21,403 nt of DNA from an uncultured Oscillospiraceae bacterium (GTDB taxonomy: Bacteria; Bacillota; Clostridia; Oscillospirales; Oscillospiraceae): positions 1-21,403 of the forward strand of contig CAKUPH010000037.1 in NCBI GenBank assembly GCA_934675115.1, given 5' to 3'. The notes under the pieces were generated by a model, which was not told the origin of the DNA, searched no databases, and worked only from the letters and a program-made list of their open reading frames with translations. Shown here one piece after another: positions 1 to 7,501 of this stretch (the stretch's first letter is position 1; each line of letters begins with the position of its first letter). A program made the position numbers and the translations under genes.

Positions 1-2
1 TC

Positions 3-2189
3 GGCAAGGAGGACAACTTCTGGGAGCACGGCTCCGGCCCCTGCGGCCCCTGCTCCGAGATCTACTATGACCGCGGCGAGAAGTACGGCTGCGGCAAGCC
101 GGGCTGCACCGTGGGCTGCGACTGCGACCGGTATATGGAGGTCTGGAACGTGGTGTTCTCCCAGTTCGACAACGACGGCGAGGGCCACTACACCGAGCTC
201 AAGCAGAAGAACATCGACACCGGCATGGGTCTGGAGCGTCTGGCCGTGGTGTGCCAGGACGTGGACTCCCTGTTCGACGTGGACACCGTCATGAACATCA
301 CCAACAAGGTGTCCGAGATCACCGGCGCCCACTACGGCGAGAGCCACGACAAGGACGTGTCCCTCCGGGTCATCACCGACCATATCCGCTCCGCTACCTT
401 CATGATCTGCGACGGCGTGCTGCCCTCCAACGAGGGCCGGGGCTACGTGCTCCGCCGCCTGCTCCGCCGGGCCGCCCGCCATGGCAAGCTGCTGGGCGTG
501 AACGATCCCTTCCTCTACACCGTGTGCGACACCGTCATCCACGAGAATCAGGGCCACTACCCCGAGCTGGTGGAGCGCCGGGACTATATCACCAAGGTCA
601 TCCGGGTGGAGGAGGAGAACTTCGCCAAGACCATCGACGGCGGCCTGAAGATCTTCGGCGACATGCTGGCGGACCACAAGGCCAAGGGCGAAAAGACCTT
701 CTCCGGCGCGGATGCCTTCAAGCTGTACGACACCTACGGCTTCCCCATCGACCTGACCATCGAGATGGTGGAGGAGCAGGGCATGACCGTGGATCAGGAC
801 GAGTTCCACAAGCAGATGGAGGAGCAGCGCCAGCGCGCCCGCAAGGCCCGCGAGGCGCTGGGCGACCTGGGCTGGGCCGGCGTGGAGTTCGGCAAGGACG
901 TGCCCGAGACGAAGTTCGAGGGCTATACGCGCAGCGCCGTGGAGGACGCGAAGGTCGTGGCGCTGGTGGTGGAGAACGAGCAGGCCGAGGAGGTCATGCC
1001 CGGCGTCGAGGCCATCGTGGTGCTGGACAAGACGCCCTTCTACGCCGAAATGGGCGGTCAGGTGGCCGACCACGGCTATCTCACCGGAAACGGCGTGTCC
1101 TTCGCCGTCACCGACGTGCAGAAGAACAAGGGCGGCAAGTATATGCACTACGGCAAGGTGACGGAGGGCGTCCTCAAGCTGGGCGACACCGTTTCCGCCG
1201 CCATCGACACCGACCGCCGGAAGGCCATCATGCGCGCCCACACCGCCACCCATCTGCTGGACAAGGCCCTGCGCACCGTGCTGGGCGACCACGTCCATCA
1301 GGCCGGTTCTCTGGTGGAGGCCGACCGGCTGCGCTTCGACTTCACCCACTTCTCCGCCCTGACCGCCGAGGAGCTGGCGAAGGTCAGCGCCATGGTCAAC
1401 GAGACCGTTCTGGAGGGCTATGACGTCGTCACCGACGAGCTGCCCATCGATGAGGCCAAGAAGCGGGGCGCCATTGCCCTGTTCGGCGAGAAGTACGGCG
1501 ACGTGGTCCGTGTGGTGGACATGGGCCACGGCTACTCCGTGGAGTTCTGCGGCGGCACCCATCTGGACAACACCGCCAAGGTGGGCGTGTTCCACATCAG
1601 CAGCGAGTTTTCCGTGGCCTCCGGCGTGCGCCGCATCGAGGCCACCACCGGCAAGGTGTCTCTGGAGGTCATGAACCGCAATCAGGCGATGCTCTTCGAG
1701 GCGGCGGCGGTACTCAAGGCCAAGCCCACCGAGCTACGGGAGAAGGCGGAGCAGGCCATGAACGAGATGAAGGGCCTGCGCCAGCTGGTGGCCAAGTTTA
1801 AGGACAAAGAGGCCGCGGGCGACGCTGAGCGCTTCCTGCTGGCCAGCAAAGAGGTGGGCGGCCTGAAGGTCATCACCGCCACCGTCCCCGGCGCCGACGG
1901 CAACCGCCTGCGCCAGATGGGCGACCTCATGCGCGGCCGCGAGCCCAGGCTGGTGGCCGTACTGGCTGCCGTCAACGACGATAAGATCACCTTCCTCGCC
2001 TCCTGCGGCAAGGAGGCCGTGGCCCGGGGCGTGAAGGCCGGCGACCTCATCAAGCAGGTGTCCGCCATCGCCGGCGGCTCCGGCGGCGGCAAGCCCGACT
2101 CCGCCATGGGCGGCGGCAAGGACGTGCTGATGCTGGACAACGCTCTCGCTATCGTGGACAACGTGGTGTCCATGAAGCTGGGGCTGTGA
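3..2189 (+). CDS. alaS: Alanine--tRNA ligase, 5'-truncated by the window edge
   Basis: Charges tRNA-Ala with alanine in the cytoplasm and clears mischarged Ser/Gly-tRNA-Ala. The open frame already runs at the first bases, so the start and roughly the first 150 residues lie outside the window; 728 codons remain of a family length near 880. Visible in order: the class II motif FWEHGSGPCGPCSE (about nt 21-62), a Cys-rich insert CGCGKPGC...CDCDRY usual in clostridial AlaRS, the class II arginine motif GMGLERL (about 222-242), the editing domain with HTATH (from 1239) and CGGTH (about 1548-1563), and the C-terminal DHHA1 domain ending in a glycine-rich GGSGGGKPD segment. The stop overlaps the region where the next gene starts, so the two are probably co-transcribed. 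No frameshift or missing catalytic motif is seen. The identification is certain; only the left end is unknown. Confidence 0.98.
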   Translation, partial: GKEDNFWEHGSGPCGPCSEIYYDRGEKYGCGKPGCTVGCDCDRYMEVWNVVFSQFDNDGEGHYTELKQKNIDTGMGLERLAVVCQDVDSLFDVDTVMNITNKVSEITGAHYGESHDKDVSLRVITDHIRSATFMICDGVLPSNEGRGYVLRRLLRRAARHGKLLGVNDPFLYTVCDTVIHENQGHYPELVERRDYITKVIRVEEENFAKTIDGGLKIFGDMLADHKAKGEKTFSGADAFKLYDTYGFPIDLTIEMVEEQGMTVDQDEFHKQMEEQRQRARKAREALGDLGWAGVEFGKDVPETKFEGYTRSAVEDAKVVALVVENEQAEEVMPGVEAIVVLDKTPFYAEMGGQVADHGYLTGNGVSFAVTDVQKNKGGKYMHYGKVTEGVLKLGDTVSAAIDTDRRKAIMRAHTATHLLDKALRTVLGDHVHQAGSLVEADRLRFDFTHFSALTAEELAKVSAMVNETVLEGYDVVTDELPIDEAKKRGAIALFGEKYGDVVRVVDMGHGYSVEFCGGTHLDNTAKVGVFHISSEFSVASGVRRIEATTGKVSLEVMNRNQAMLFEAAAVLKAKPTELREKAEQAMNEMKGLRQLVAKFKDKEAAGDAERFLLASKEVGGLKVITATVPGADGNRLRQMGDLMRGREPRLVAVLAAVNDDKITFLASCGKEAVARGVKAGDLIKQVSAIAGGSGGGKPDSAMGGGKDVLMLDNALAIVDNVVSMKLGL

Positions 2190-2191
2190 GC

Positions 2192-2734
2192 ATGAGCAGC
2201 CGCGGCGATATGGAGCTGCTCCGGTCGCTGCCCGTGGACACGGAGGGCGTGGGCCTGATCCGGCCCGGCCCCTCCGACGGCCCGTACTTCTGCACCCCGG
2301 TGGGTGCGGAGTATGTGGGCTGGCTGGGCTGCGACGGCGTACATTTTATTCTTCTGCCCGGGGACGAGCGGGTGTTCTGCGTGGAGCCGTCCATGGGCGA
2401 GCCAGGGACCTTCGTCCTGCCGGTGGCGGAGAATATGCGGCAGTTTCTCTCCTACGTCCTGTACTGCGAGGACACCAACCCCCTGTCCCAGATCTTCTGG
2501 ATGGACGAGGGGCCGTTCCGGGCGCTGCTGGACGAGGACCGGAAGGCCGACTGGCCGGGCAGCGAGGAGCACTTTGCCTGCAAGCGGGCGGTGCTGTGCG
2601 CTATTGCCCGGGCCTTCGCGCTGGAGCCGGAGGACCCCTACGGGCCGGTGAAGGCCCTTCAGGCGGCGTTTGATCCGTCTGTGCTGAAGTTTTCCGACGA
2701 ATATTACGAAACGCTCGGGATCGGGCGGGAGTAA
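2192..2734 (+). CDS. Hypothetical protein, possibly SMI1/KNR4 (SUKH)-like
   Basis: Encodes 180 residues from the ATG at 2192; an in-frame GTG at 2186 overlapping the alaS stop is an alternative start. It begins 2 nt after alaS and ends 17 nt before the HIT gene, so it is probably translationally coupled within an alaS operon. The protein is acidic and soluble, with no signal peptide or membrane segment. Its middle part (FVLPVAENMRQFLSYVL, then NPLSQIFWMDEGPFRALL) and its end (PYGPVKALQAAF...FSDEYYETLG) recall small clostridial proteins that I loosely associate with the SMI1/KNR4 fold, but this is recollection of a pattern and not a firm match. No catalytic motif is visible and I assign no function. 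SUKH proteins in other genomes serve as immunity proteins, but nothing toxin-like is adjacent here. GC content and codon use match the neighbours. Confidence 0.85.
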   Translation: MSSRGDMELLRSLPVDTEGVGLIRPGPSDGPYFCTPVGAEYVGWLGCDGVHFILLPGDERVFCVEPSMGEPGTFVLPVAENMRQFLSYVLYCEDTNPLSQIFWMDEGPFRALLDEDRKADWPGSEEHFACKRAVLCAIARAFALEPEDPYGPVKALQAAFDPSVLKFSDEYYETLGIGRE

Positions 2735-2751
2735 ACGAAAGAGGTGTTATT

Positions 2752-3111
2752 ATGTCCGATGTGCTGAACTACGACAAGGACTGCCTGTTCTGTAAGATCA
2801 TCAAAGGGGAGATCCCGTCCAACAAGGTGTACGAGGATGACCTGTGCTACGCCTTTTACGACATCGACCCTCAGGCCCCCACGCATTTTCTGGTGATCCC
2901 CAAGGCTCATGTGAAGTCCTGCGGTGAGATCACCGGGGAGAATTCTGCGCTGGTGGGGCACATGTTCGAGGTCATCTCCAAGGTGACAAAGGAGCTGGGC
3001 ATCAGCGAGTTCCGCGTGGTGTCCAACTGCGGTGAGCAGGCGGGACAGAGCGTGCCGCACCTGCACTTCCATGTGCTGGCGGGGCGGGATATGACCTGGC
3101 CTCCGGGTTGA
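2752..3111 (+). CDS. HIT family protein (HinT-like purine nucleoside phosphoramidase)
   Basis: A 119-residue histidine-triad protein expected to hydrolyse nucleoside phosphoramidates or adenylated compounds such as aminoacyl-AMP in the cytoplasm. The N-terminal CLFCKIIKGEIPSNKVYEDD and the triad HLHFHVLAGRDMTWPPG at the C-terminus are diagnostic; the length is that of bacterial HinT. The start is fixed by a GAAAGAGGTG ribosome binding site at 2738-2747. It is the last gene of the alaS cluster; the pairing with AlaRS is of interest because HinT enzymes can act on aminoacyl-adenylates, but a functional link here is inference. The gene is intact and is followed by a hairpin-rich non-coding stretch before the terminator. 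Confidence 0.95.
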   Translation: MSDVLNYDKDCLFCKIIKGEIPSNKVYEDDLCYAFYDIDPQAPTHFLVIPKAHVKSCGEITGENSALVGHMFEVISKVTKELGISEFRVVSNCGEQAGQSVPHLHFHVLAGRDMTWPPG

Positions 3112-3130
3112 GGTTCCACTGAAAGTGCCA

Positions 3131-3264
3131 CCCCGGCAGCGCAGCTGCCGGGGCCTACGCTTTGGCGGCGCAAGCTGTGTATCACTTTGTCCGCCGCAGG
3201 CGGCGGACGGTGTTCGCTCCGCTGCGCCGCCAGTTCCCGGAAAAACAGAGGGCGTTTTTCCGGG
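3131..3264. repeat. Multi-hairpin intergenic element
   Basis: Most of the 326-bp gap between the HIT gene and mtaB is non-coding and dense in inverted repeats: a perfect 10-bp stem at 3131-3153 (CCCCGGCAGC, loop GCA), a 9-bp inverted pair GGCGGCGCA/TGCGCCGCC at 3164-3172 and 3223-3231 that encloses a perfect 9-bp stem at 3189-3208 (GTCCGCCGC, loop AG), and a perfect 11-bp stem at 3236-3264 (CCCGGAAAAAC, loop of 7). The nested arrangement suggests a folded dispersed repeat of the REP/MITE kind. No open frame with a ribosome binding site is present. Whether it recurs in the genome cannot be seen here. Confidence 0.55.
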
Positions 3265-3335
3265 GGCCCGACAGCCACCGGCACATTTTCTGACGCTGCG
3301 GTGACGTGGCCGCCGGGCTGAAATCCCAGAACGAA

Positions 3336-3388
3336 AAGACAAAAACCCCCGCAGGCGCGATGCGCCTGCGGGGGTTCCTTTTTGCGTT
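3336..3388. terminator. Bidirectional rho-independent terminator between HIT gene and mtaB
   Basis: Perfect 13-bp GC stem CCCCCGCAGGCGC (3346-3358) with its complement at 3362-3374 and a GAT loop. T-rich tracts follow on both strands (TTCCTTTTTG on +, TTTTTGTCTTTT on -), so it can end both the alaS-HIT transcript and the convergent mtaB transcript. Confidence 0.9.
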
Positions 3389-3437
3389 TTTGACCGACTC
3401 AATTTTCGTGTTTTAACTCAGCAGGCCGTCTGGGTAA

Positions 3438-4742
3438 TCAGACCAGCTCGCCCTCCAGGTGGTCACCGCGGACGGTGGTGACGCGGACGTTCCGGAGTTC
3501 GTTATGCAGCGCCTGCCCGGCGGCCCGGACGGGGACGTAGTTGGGGGCGTGGCCCTGCCAGAGACCGCCCTTTTCCTCCTCGAAGAGGACGGGGAGCACC
3601 GTCCCCACAAGGCCGCGGAGGTAGCTCTGTTCCATCTCGTCTGCCGCGGCGGCGGCCCGGTGGGCCCGGGACTCCTGCTCGGCCCGGGGGATCTGACCGT
3701 CCATGGCGGCGGCGGGGGTGCCGGGGCGGCGGGAGTATGGGAAGATGTGCATGGAGGAAAAGGCGCACTTCCGGATGAAGGCCAGCGTCTCAGTAAACTC
3801 TTCTTCCGTCTCCTGCGGGAAGCCTACGATGAGATCGGTGGTGACGGCGGGGTTCCGGAAGTATTCCCGGAGCAATTTGACGGACTCATAATACCGGGCG
3901 GAATCATATTTCCGGTTCATCCGCTTTAAGGTAGCGTCGCAGCCGGACTGGAGCGACAGGTGAAAGTGGGGGCAGAGGTTGGGCAGAAGGGCGGCCCGGC
4001 GGCAGAATTCCTCCGTGATGGTCCGGGGCTCCAGAGAGCCCAACCGGATGCGCAGGGCCGGGACGGCGGCGCAGATGGCCTCCATCAGGTCGATGAGGGA
4101 GGTGCCGTCCCGGAAGTCATGGCCCCATGAGGAGATCTCAATGCCGGTGAGGATGATCTCCCGGTAGCCCTCCTCCGCCAGCTGTTTTGCCTGCGCCACG
4201 GCGGCGTCCAGCGGCAGGGAGCGCACCGGCCCCCGGGCGTAGGGGATGATGCAGTAGGAGCAGAAGTTGACGCAGCCGTCCTCCACCTTCAGGTAGGCCC
4301 GGGTGCGGCCCTCCATGCCCCCGGCGGAGAGTGCCTCGAAGCTCCGGCGGCGGAGAGCCTCGTCCACGGTGACGGTGGCCGCGGCGGCGTGGGCCGCCTG
4401 CTTTTCCCGGCATTTCTCCTCCAGTGTGTCCAGAAAGGCCATCCGGCCGGCGGTGCCCGCCACCAGATCCACCCCCAGCGCGGCCACGGCCTCCGGATCC
4501 GTCTGGCCGTAGCAGCCGCAGACGGCCACCACCGCATGGGGGCTGCGCTTCTGAGCCCGGCGGATGGTGTTGCGGGATTTTTTATCGCTCACCGCCGTGA
4601 CGGTGCAGGTGTTTACGATATAGGCGTCCGCCGGATCGTCGAAGGGCACCAGCTCATGGCCCCGGGCGGTGAGCTCCCGCTCCATGGCGGCGGTCTCGAA
4701 CTGGTTGACCTTGCAGCCCAGCGTATAAATGGCGACTTTCAT
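3438..4742 (-). CDS. mtaB: tRNA t6A37 methylthiotransferase MtaB (radical SAM)
   Basis: A 434-residue radical-SAM methylthiotransferase of the MiaB/RimO/MtaB family, expected to convert t6A to ms2t6A at position 37 of ANN-decoding tRNAs, supporting reading-frame fidelity. The UPF0004 domain carries the three cluster cysteines C10, C46 and C77 (TLGCKVNQFE, NTCTVT, CGCYGQ); the radical-SAM CxxxCxxC is C157/C161/C164 in GCVNFCSYCIIPYARG; a C-terminal TRAM-like segment starts near residue 375. LGCKVNQ and IIPYARGP favour MtaB over MiaB. The ATG at 4742 is chosen because AAGGGG sits 7 nt upstream; a TTG six codons earlier would run through that site. The gene is transcribed alone, divergent from the HPr-like gene and convergent with the HIT gene. 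Confidence 0.95.
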   Translation of the reverse strand: MKVAIYTLGCKVNQFETAAMERELTARGHELVPFDDPADAYIVNTCTVTAVSDKKSRNTIRRAQKRSPHAVVAVCGCYGQTDPEAVAALGVDLVAGTAGRMAFLDTLEEKCREKQAAHAAAATVTVDEALRRRSFEALSAGGMEGRTRAYLKVEDGCVNFCSYCIIPYARGPVRSLPLDAAVAQAKQLAEEGYREIILTGIEISSWGHDFRDGTSLIDLMEAICAAVPALRIRLGSLEPRTITEEFCRRAALLPNLCPHFHLSLQSGCDATLKRMNRKYDSARYYESVKLLREYFRNPAVTTDLIVGFPQETEEEFTETLAFIRKCAFSSMHIFPYSRRPGTPAAAMDGQIPRAEQESRAHRAAAAADEMEQSYLRGLVGTVLPVLFEEEKGGLWQGHAPNYVPVRAAGQALHNELRNVRVTTVRGDHLEGELV

Positions 4743-4753
4743 GGAATTTCCCC

Positions 4754-4782
4754 TTGTCAAACTTGTGATTTCGTTTTACTAT
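4754..4782 (+). promoter_or_regulatory. Sigma-A type promoter for the HPr-like gene
   Basis: TTGTCA (4754-4759), 17-bp spacer, TACTAT (4777-4782). A start near 4789 gives a leader of about 34 nt ending in TAGGAGGA before the ATG at 4823. Its -10 overlaps the mtaB -10 on the other strand by two bases. Confidence 0.7.
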
Positions 4783-4789
4783 TATACCA
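4781..4789 (-). promoter_or_regulatory. Extended -10 promoter for mtaB
   Basis: On the minus strand the element reads TGGTATAAT: a perfect TATAAT with the extended TGn motif, about 40 nt before the mtaB start. No good -35 is seen at 17 bp, which is usual for extended -10 promoters. Confidence 0.65.
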
Positions 4790-4822
4790 GTGAACTTGAG
4801 ATTTGTATAGGAGGAACCGGAT

Positions 4823-5065
4823 ATGGAATTTCAGGTATTGCTTACCTCTGTGGCGGATGTGAAGGACTTTGTGGACGCGGCCGCCGCCTGCCCGTCGGAG
4901 ATCGACGTGCTCTCCGGGCGGTACGTGGTCAACGGGAAATCTATCATGTGCATGTTCTCCATCGACCTTTCCGTGCCCGTGAAGATCGTCGTCCACGGCG
5001 ACGGCGCCGCAGAGCACGCCTTCCGGGAAAAGGTGGAGCGGTTCGCCGCAGCCGCCGCCCGGTGA
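4823..5065 (+). CDS. HPr-family protein lacking the phosphorylatable histidine
   Basis: An 80-residue protein with the size and strand/helix rhythm of the PTS phosphocarrier HPr. The N-terminal strand is followed by SVADVKDFVDAAAA where HPr would have the GxHARPA loop, so the His15 phosphoacceptor is absent. The SGRYVVNGKSIMCMFSIDLS stretch (residues 31-50) aligns with the HPr Ser46 region, and S40 is the equivalent serine. By analogy with Crh-like proteins it would be a regulator rather than a sugar-transport phosphocarrier; whether HPr kinase uses S40 is unknown. The start is set by TAGGAGGA 8 nt upstream. The gene has its own promoter and terminator, so it is monocistronic. Similar His-less HPr homologues are widespread in Clostridia. 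Confidence 0.85.
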   Translation: MEFQVLLTSVADVKDFVDAAAACPSEIDVLSGRYVVNGKSIMCMFSIDLSVPVKIVVHGDGAAEHAFREKVERFAAAAAR

Positions 5066-5090
5066 CGGATGATTGTGCAATGGGACAAGG

Positions 5091-5118
5091 AGAGCGCCTG
5101 ACCGGGCGCTCTCTTTTT
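5091..5118 (+). terminator. Rho-independent terminator of the HPr-like gene
   Basis: Stem AGAGCGCC (5091-5098) and GGCGCTCT (5105-5112) with a 6-nt loop, followed by CTTTTTC, 26 nt after the stop codon. Confidence 0.88.
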
Positions 5119-5141
5119 CATTTCTTCCACATTCCGACACG

Positions 5142-5170
5142 TTTACTTTTCCCGGATAAAATGTTATACT
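5142..5170 (+). promoter_or_regulatory. Sigma-A type promoter for the MATE gene and downstream genes
   Basis: TTTACT (5142-5147), 17-bp spacer, TATACT (5165-5170), in a local AT-rich stretch between the HPr terminator and the MATE start. A start near 5177 leaves about 30 nt before the GTG at 5208. Confidence 0.75.
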
Positions 5171-5207
5171 ATATTATTCAAAGAATTTGCGAAAAGAGCG
5201 TGATCGT

Positions 5208-6602
5208 GTGTCAAAGGCCAGGACGATGACAGAAGGCACTGAATGGAAGATCATCCTTCTGTTTACCCTCCCACTGATGGCGGGAAATTTTCTCCAGCAG
5301 CTTTACAGTGCCGTGGACGGCATTATCGTGGGCAATTTCGTGGGCGAAAACGCCCTGTCTGCCGTGGGTACCTGTACGCCGGTGACCATGCTGTTTCTGG
5401 CCATCGCCATGGGAATGAGCACCGGCTGCTCCATCCTCATTGCCCAGCTGTACGGTGCCCGCCGGTACGACGACATGCGGCAGGCGGTGTCCACGTCGTT
5501 GATCCTGGTGGGCGTCATCGGTCTGATCCTGTCTGTGGTGGGCGGCGTCATTGCCCGCTGGACGCTGACCCACATCCTCAATGTGCCGGATTCCTTCCTG
5601 AGCGACGCCACGGCTTACTTCTCCATTTACTGCTTCGGTCTGGTGTTCCAGTTCGCGTACAATATCGTGTCCTTCATCCTGCGCTCGCTGGGGGACTCCT
5701 CCGCCACGCTGTACTTCCTGCTGGTGTCCTCTGTGACCAACATCGTGCTGGATCTGCTGTTCGTGGTGGTGTTCCACTGGGATGTGCCCGGGGTGGCCAT
5801 CGCCACCGTCATCGCGCAGGCCCTGTCCGCCGTGGTGAGCATTGTCTATATGTTCAAAAAGTACCCGCTGCTCCGGTTCGGAAAGGGCGAGTTCCGGTTT
5901 CATAAGGACAAGGGCCTGCTGGCGCTGAAGCTGGGCATTCCCACCACCCTCCAGCAGTGCGTCATTTCCTCCGGCCATATCGCCATCCAGCGGGTGGTCA
6001 ACACCTTTGCCCTCACCGCTGCAGTTACCGCCGCCATGCGGGTGGAGAACTTTGTGCTCATTCCCATTTTTTCCTTCAACGTGGGCATGTCCACCTTCAC
6101 GGGCCAGAACATCGGTGCGGGCAGGCTGGACCGGGTGCGCCGGGGCTTCCGGGCTACGCTGGCCATGGGCCTTGCTACCTGCGCCGCTGTAGCGGTCATC
6201 GCTTATGTCTTTGCCGCACCGCTGGCCGGGCTGTTCGGCGTCAGCGGCGACACGCTGGCCACCAGTGTGCGGTATCTCCGCTTTATCGCGCCGTGGTTCC
6301 TTGTGTTCTGTGTGTTTATCGTTGCCAATGGCGTACTTCAGGGGGCGGGCGACGTGGTCTATACGGCGGCCAACACCATCAGCAGCCTCATCATCCGCTG
6401 TATTGCGGCCTACACTATGGCTTACCTCACCCCCATCGGCGGCGCGGCGGCGTGGATGAGTATGCCCTTCGGCTGGGTGTATTCCCTGTTCCTGACAGGG
6501 GGTCGGTATCTCTGGGGACCGTGGCAGAAAAAGGCGCTGGTATCCGCCCCGGCGGACGACCTGCCCCAGCAGGAGAGCTTTGACGAGGAGGGGCTGCTGT
6601 GA
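5208..6602 (+). CDS. MATE family efflux transporter (multidrug/toxin extrusion)
   Basis: A 464-residue polytopic inner-membrane protein expected to export organic cations or drugs in exchange for Na+ or H+. The N-terminus MTEGTEWKIILLFTLPLMAG followed by NFLQQLYSAVDGIIVGNFVG is the standard opening of clostridial MATE proteins (NorM/DinF-like), and about 12 hydrophobic segments follow in two similar halves, the second beginning around GIPTTLQQCVISSGHIAIQRVV. The GTG at 5208 is preferred since MSKARTMTEGT fits the family and a GAAAAGAG site lies upstream; a TTG at 5187 and an ATG at 5226 are alternatives. It overlaps the following yfbR-like gene by 4 nt (GTGA), indicating coupling. Substrate cannot be inferred. 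Confidence 0.93.
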   Translation: MSKARTMTEGTEWKIILLFTLPLMAGNFLQQLYSAVDGIIVGNFVGENALSAVGTCTPVTMLFLAIAMGMSTGCSILIAQLYGARRYDDMRQAVSTSLILVGVIGLILSVVGGVIARWTLTHILNVPDSFLSDATAYFSIYCFGLVFQFAYNIVSFILRSLGDSSATLYFLLVSSVTNIVLDLLFVVVFHWDVPGVAIATVIAQALSAVVSIVYMFKKYPLLRFGKGEFRFHKDKGLLALKLGIPTTLQQCVISSGHIAIQRVVNTFALTAAVTAAMRVENFVLIPIFSFNVGMSTFTGQNIGAGRLDRVRRGFRATLAMGLATCAAVAVIAYVFAAPLAGLFGVSGDTLATSVRYLRFIAPWFLVFCVFIVANGVLQGAGDVVYTAANTISSLIIRCIAAYTMAYLTPIGGAAAWMSMPFGWVYSLFLTGGRYLWGPWQKKALVSAPADDLPQQESFDEEGLL

Positions 6603-7174
6603 GCCACAGCTTTTTTGCCTATATCTTCCGGATGCGCTACATCGCCCGCTGGGCGCTGATGCGCAACACCCGGACGGAAAACGTGGAGGAGCATTCCTAC
6701 GAGGTGGCGGTGCTGGCCCACGCGCTGGCGGTCATTGGCCGGGACGTGTTCCACAAGGAGCTGGATCCGGACAAAGCCGCCGCCGCGGCGCTGTTCCACG
6801 ACGCGCCGGAGATCATTACCGGCGACATGCCCACTCCCATCAAATACTTTAACCCCGGTATCAAGGACGCCTACAAGCAGGTGGAGGCGGTGGCCCAGGA
6901 CAAGCTGCTGTCCATGCTGCCCGCCGAGCTGGCGCCTGCCTACGAGCCGCTGGTGCGGGAGAGCGACGAGACCGTCCGCCGGTATGTGAAGGCGGCGGAC
7001 AAGCTGGCCGCGTGGCTCAAGTGTCAGGAGGAGCTCAAGGCGGGCAACGCCGAGTTCCGCCGGGCCGCCGACGAGACCCTTCAGGCCCTCCGGGCCATGG
7101 GGATGGAAGAGACCGACTGGTTTTTGGAGCAGCTGGGCGGCGCGTTCAGCCTGACGCTGGATGATCTTGGTTGA
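6599..7174 (+). CDS. YfbR-like HD-domain 5'-deoxynucleotidase
   Basis: A 191-residue HD-superfamily phosphohydrolase that should dephosphorylate deoxyribonucleoside 5'-monophosphates in the cytoplasm, as E. coli YfbR does. The metal-binding set is complete: H32 (EEHSYEVAVLAHAL), H67-D68 (LFHDAPEIITGDMPTPIK) and D134 (VKAADKLAAW). R17 and W18 (IARWALM) match the YfbR residues R18/W19 that discriminate deoxy from ribo substrates. The GTG start overlaps the MATE stop by 4 nt, so translation is probably coupled. The link to a MATE pump is likely operon convenience; a role with the pump in nucleotide-analogue handling would be speculation. Confidence 0.92.
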   Translation: MSHSFFAYIFRMRYIARWALMRNTRTENVEEHSYEVAVLAHALAVIGRDVFHKELDPDKAAAAALFHDAPEIITGDMPTPIKYFNPGIKDAYKQVEAVAQDKLLSMLPAELAPAYEPLVRESDETVRRYVKAADKLAAWLKCQEELKAGNAEFRRAADETLQALRAMGMEETDWFLEQLGGAFSLTLDDLG

Positions 7175-7212
7175 AAAAACGGACGAAGTCCGAACATACA
7201 GGAGGAATTATT

Positions 7213-7482
7213 ATGCGAGCCATCGTCACCGTGGTTGGCAGGGATCAGGTGGGCATCATTGCCGCCGTCTGCGCCCTGCTCAGCGAGAAAAACGTCAATG
7301 TGCTGGATATCAGCCAGACCATTCTGCAGGAGTACTTCACCATGATCATGCTGGTGGACACCTCCGCCGCCAGCGTGCCCTTTGCCCGGCTCAAGGAGGA
7401 GCTGACCGCCGCCGGCGAGGAGCGCGGGCTGGACATCCACGTCCAGCGGGAGGATATTTTCGACGCGATGCATCGAATTTAA
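7213..7482 (+). CDS. ACT domain protein, UPF0237 family
   Basis: An 89-residue single ACT domain ([20 protein letters not shown]...[17 protein letters not shown]), the GxDxxGI loop being the usual amino-acid or effector site. Expected to be a small ligand-binding regulator; the ligand is not known. The ATG at 7213 is set by AGGAGG at 7200-7205. It directly precedes the UPF0210 gene with an 18-nt gap, a gene pair conserved across Firmicutes and other bacteria, which suggests the two products work together. A small hairpin (CGGAC-GAA-GTCCG, 7180-7192) lies between the yfbR-like stop and its ribosome binding site, too short to be a convincing terminator. Confidence 0.93.
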   Translation: MRAIVTVVGRDQVGIIAAVCALLSEKNVNVLDISQTILQEYFTMIMLVDTSAASVPFARLKEELTAAGEERGLDIHVQREDIFDAMHRI

Positions 7483-7501
7483 GCGCGGAGGAGTCACCAC
7501 C

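Noticed and set aside
7171..7200. Possible promoter TTGAAA and small hairpin between the yfbR-like and ACT genes
   Set aside because: No acceptable -10 at 16-18 bp spacing, and the 5-bp stem lacks a T-run, so neither a promoter nor a terminator is supported.
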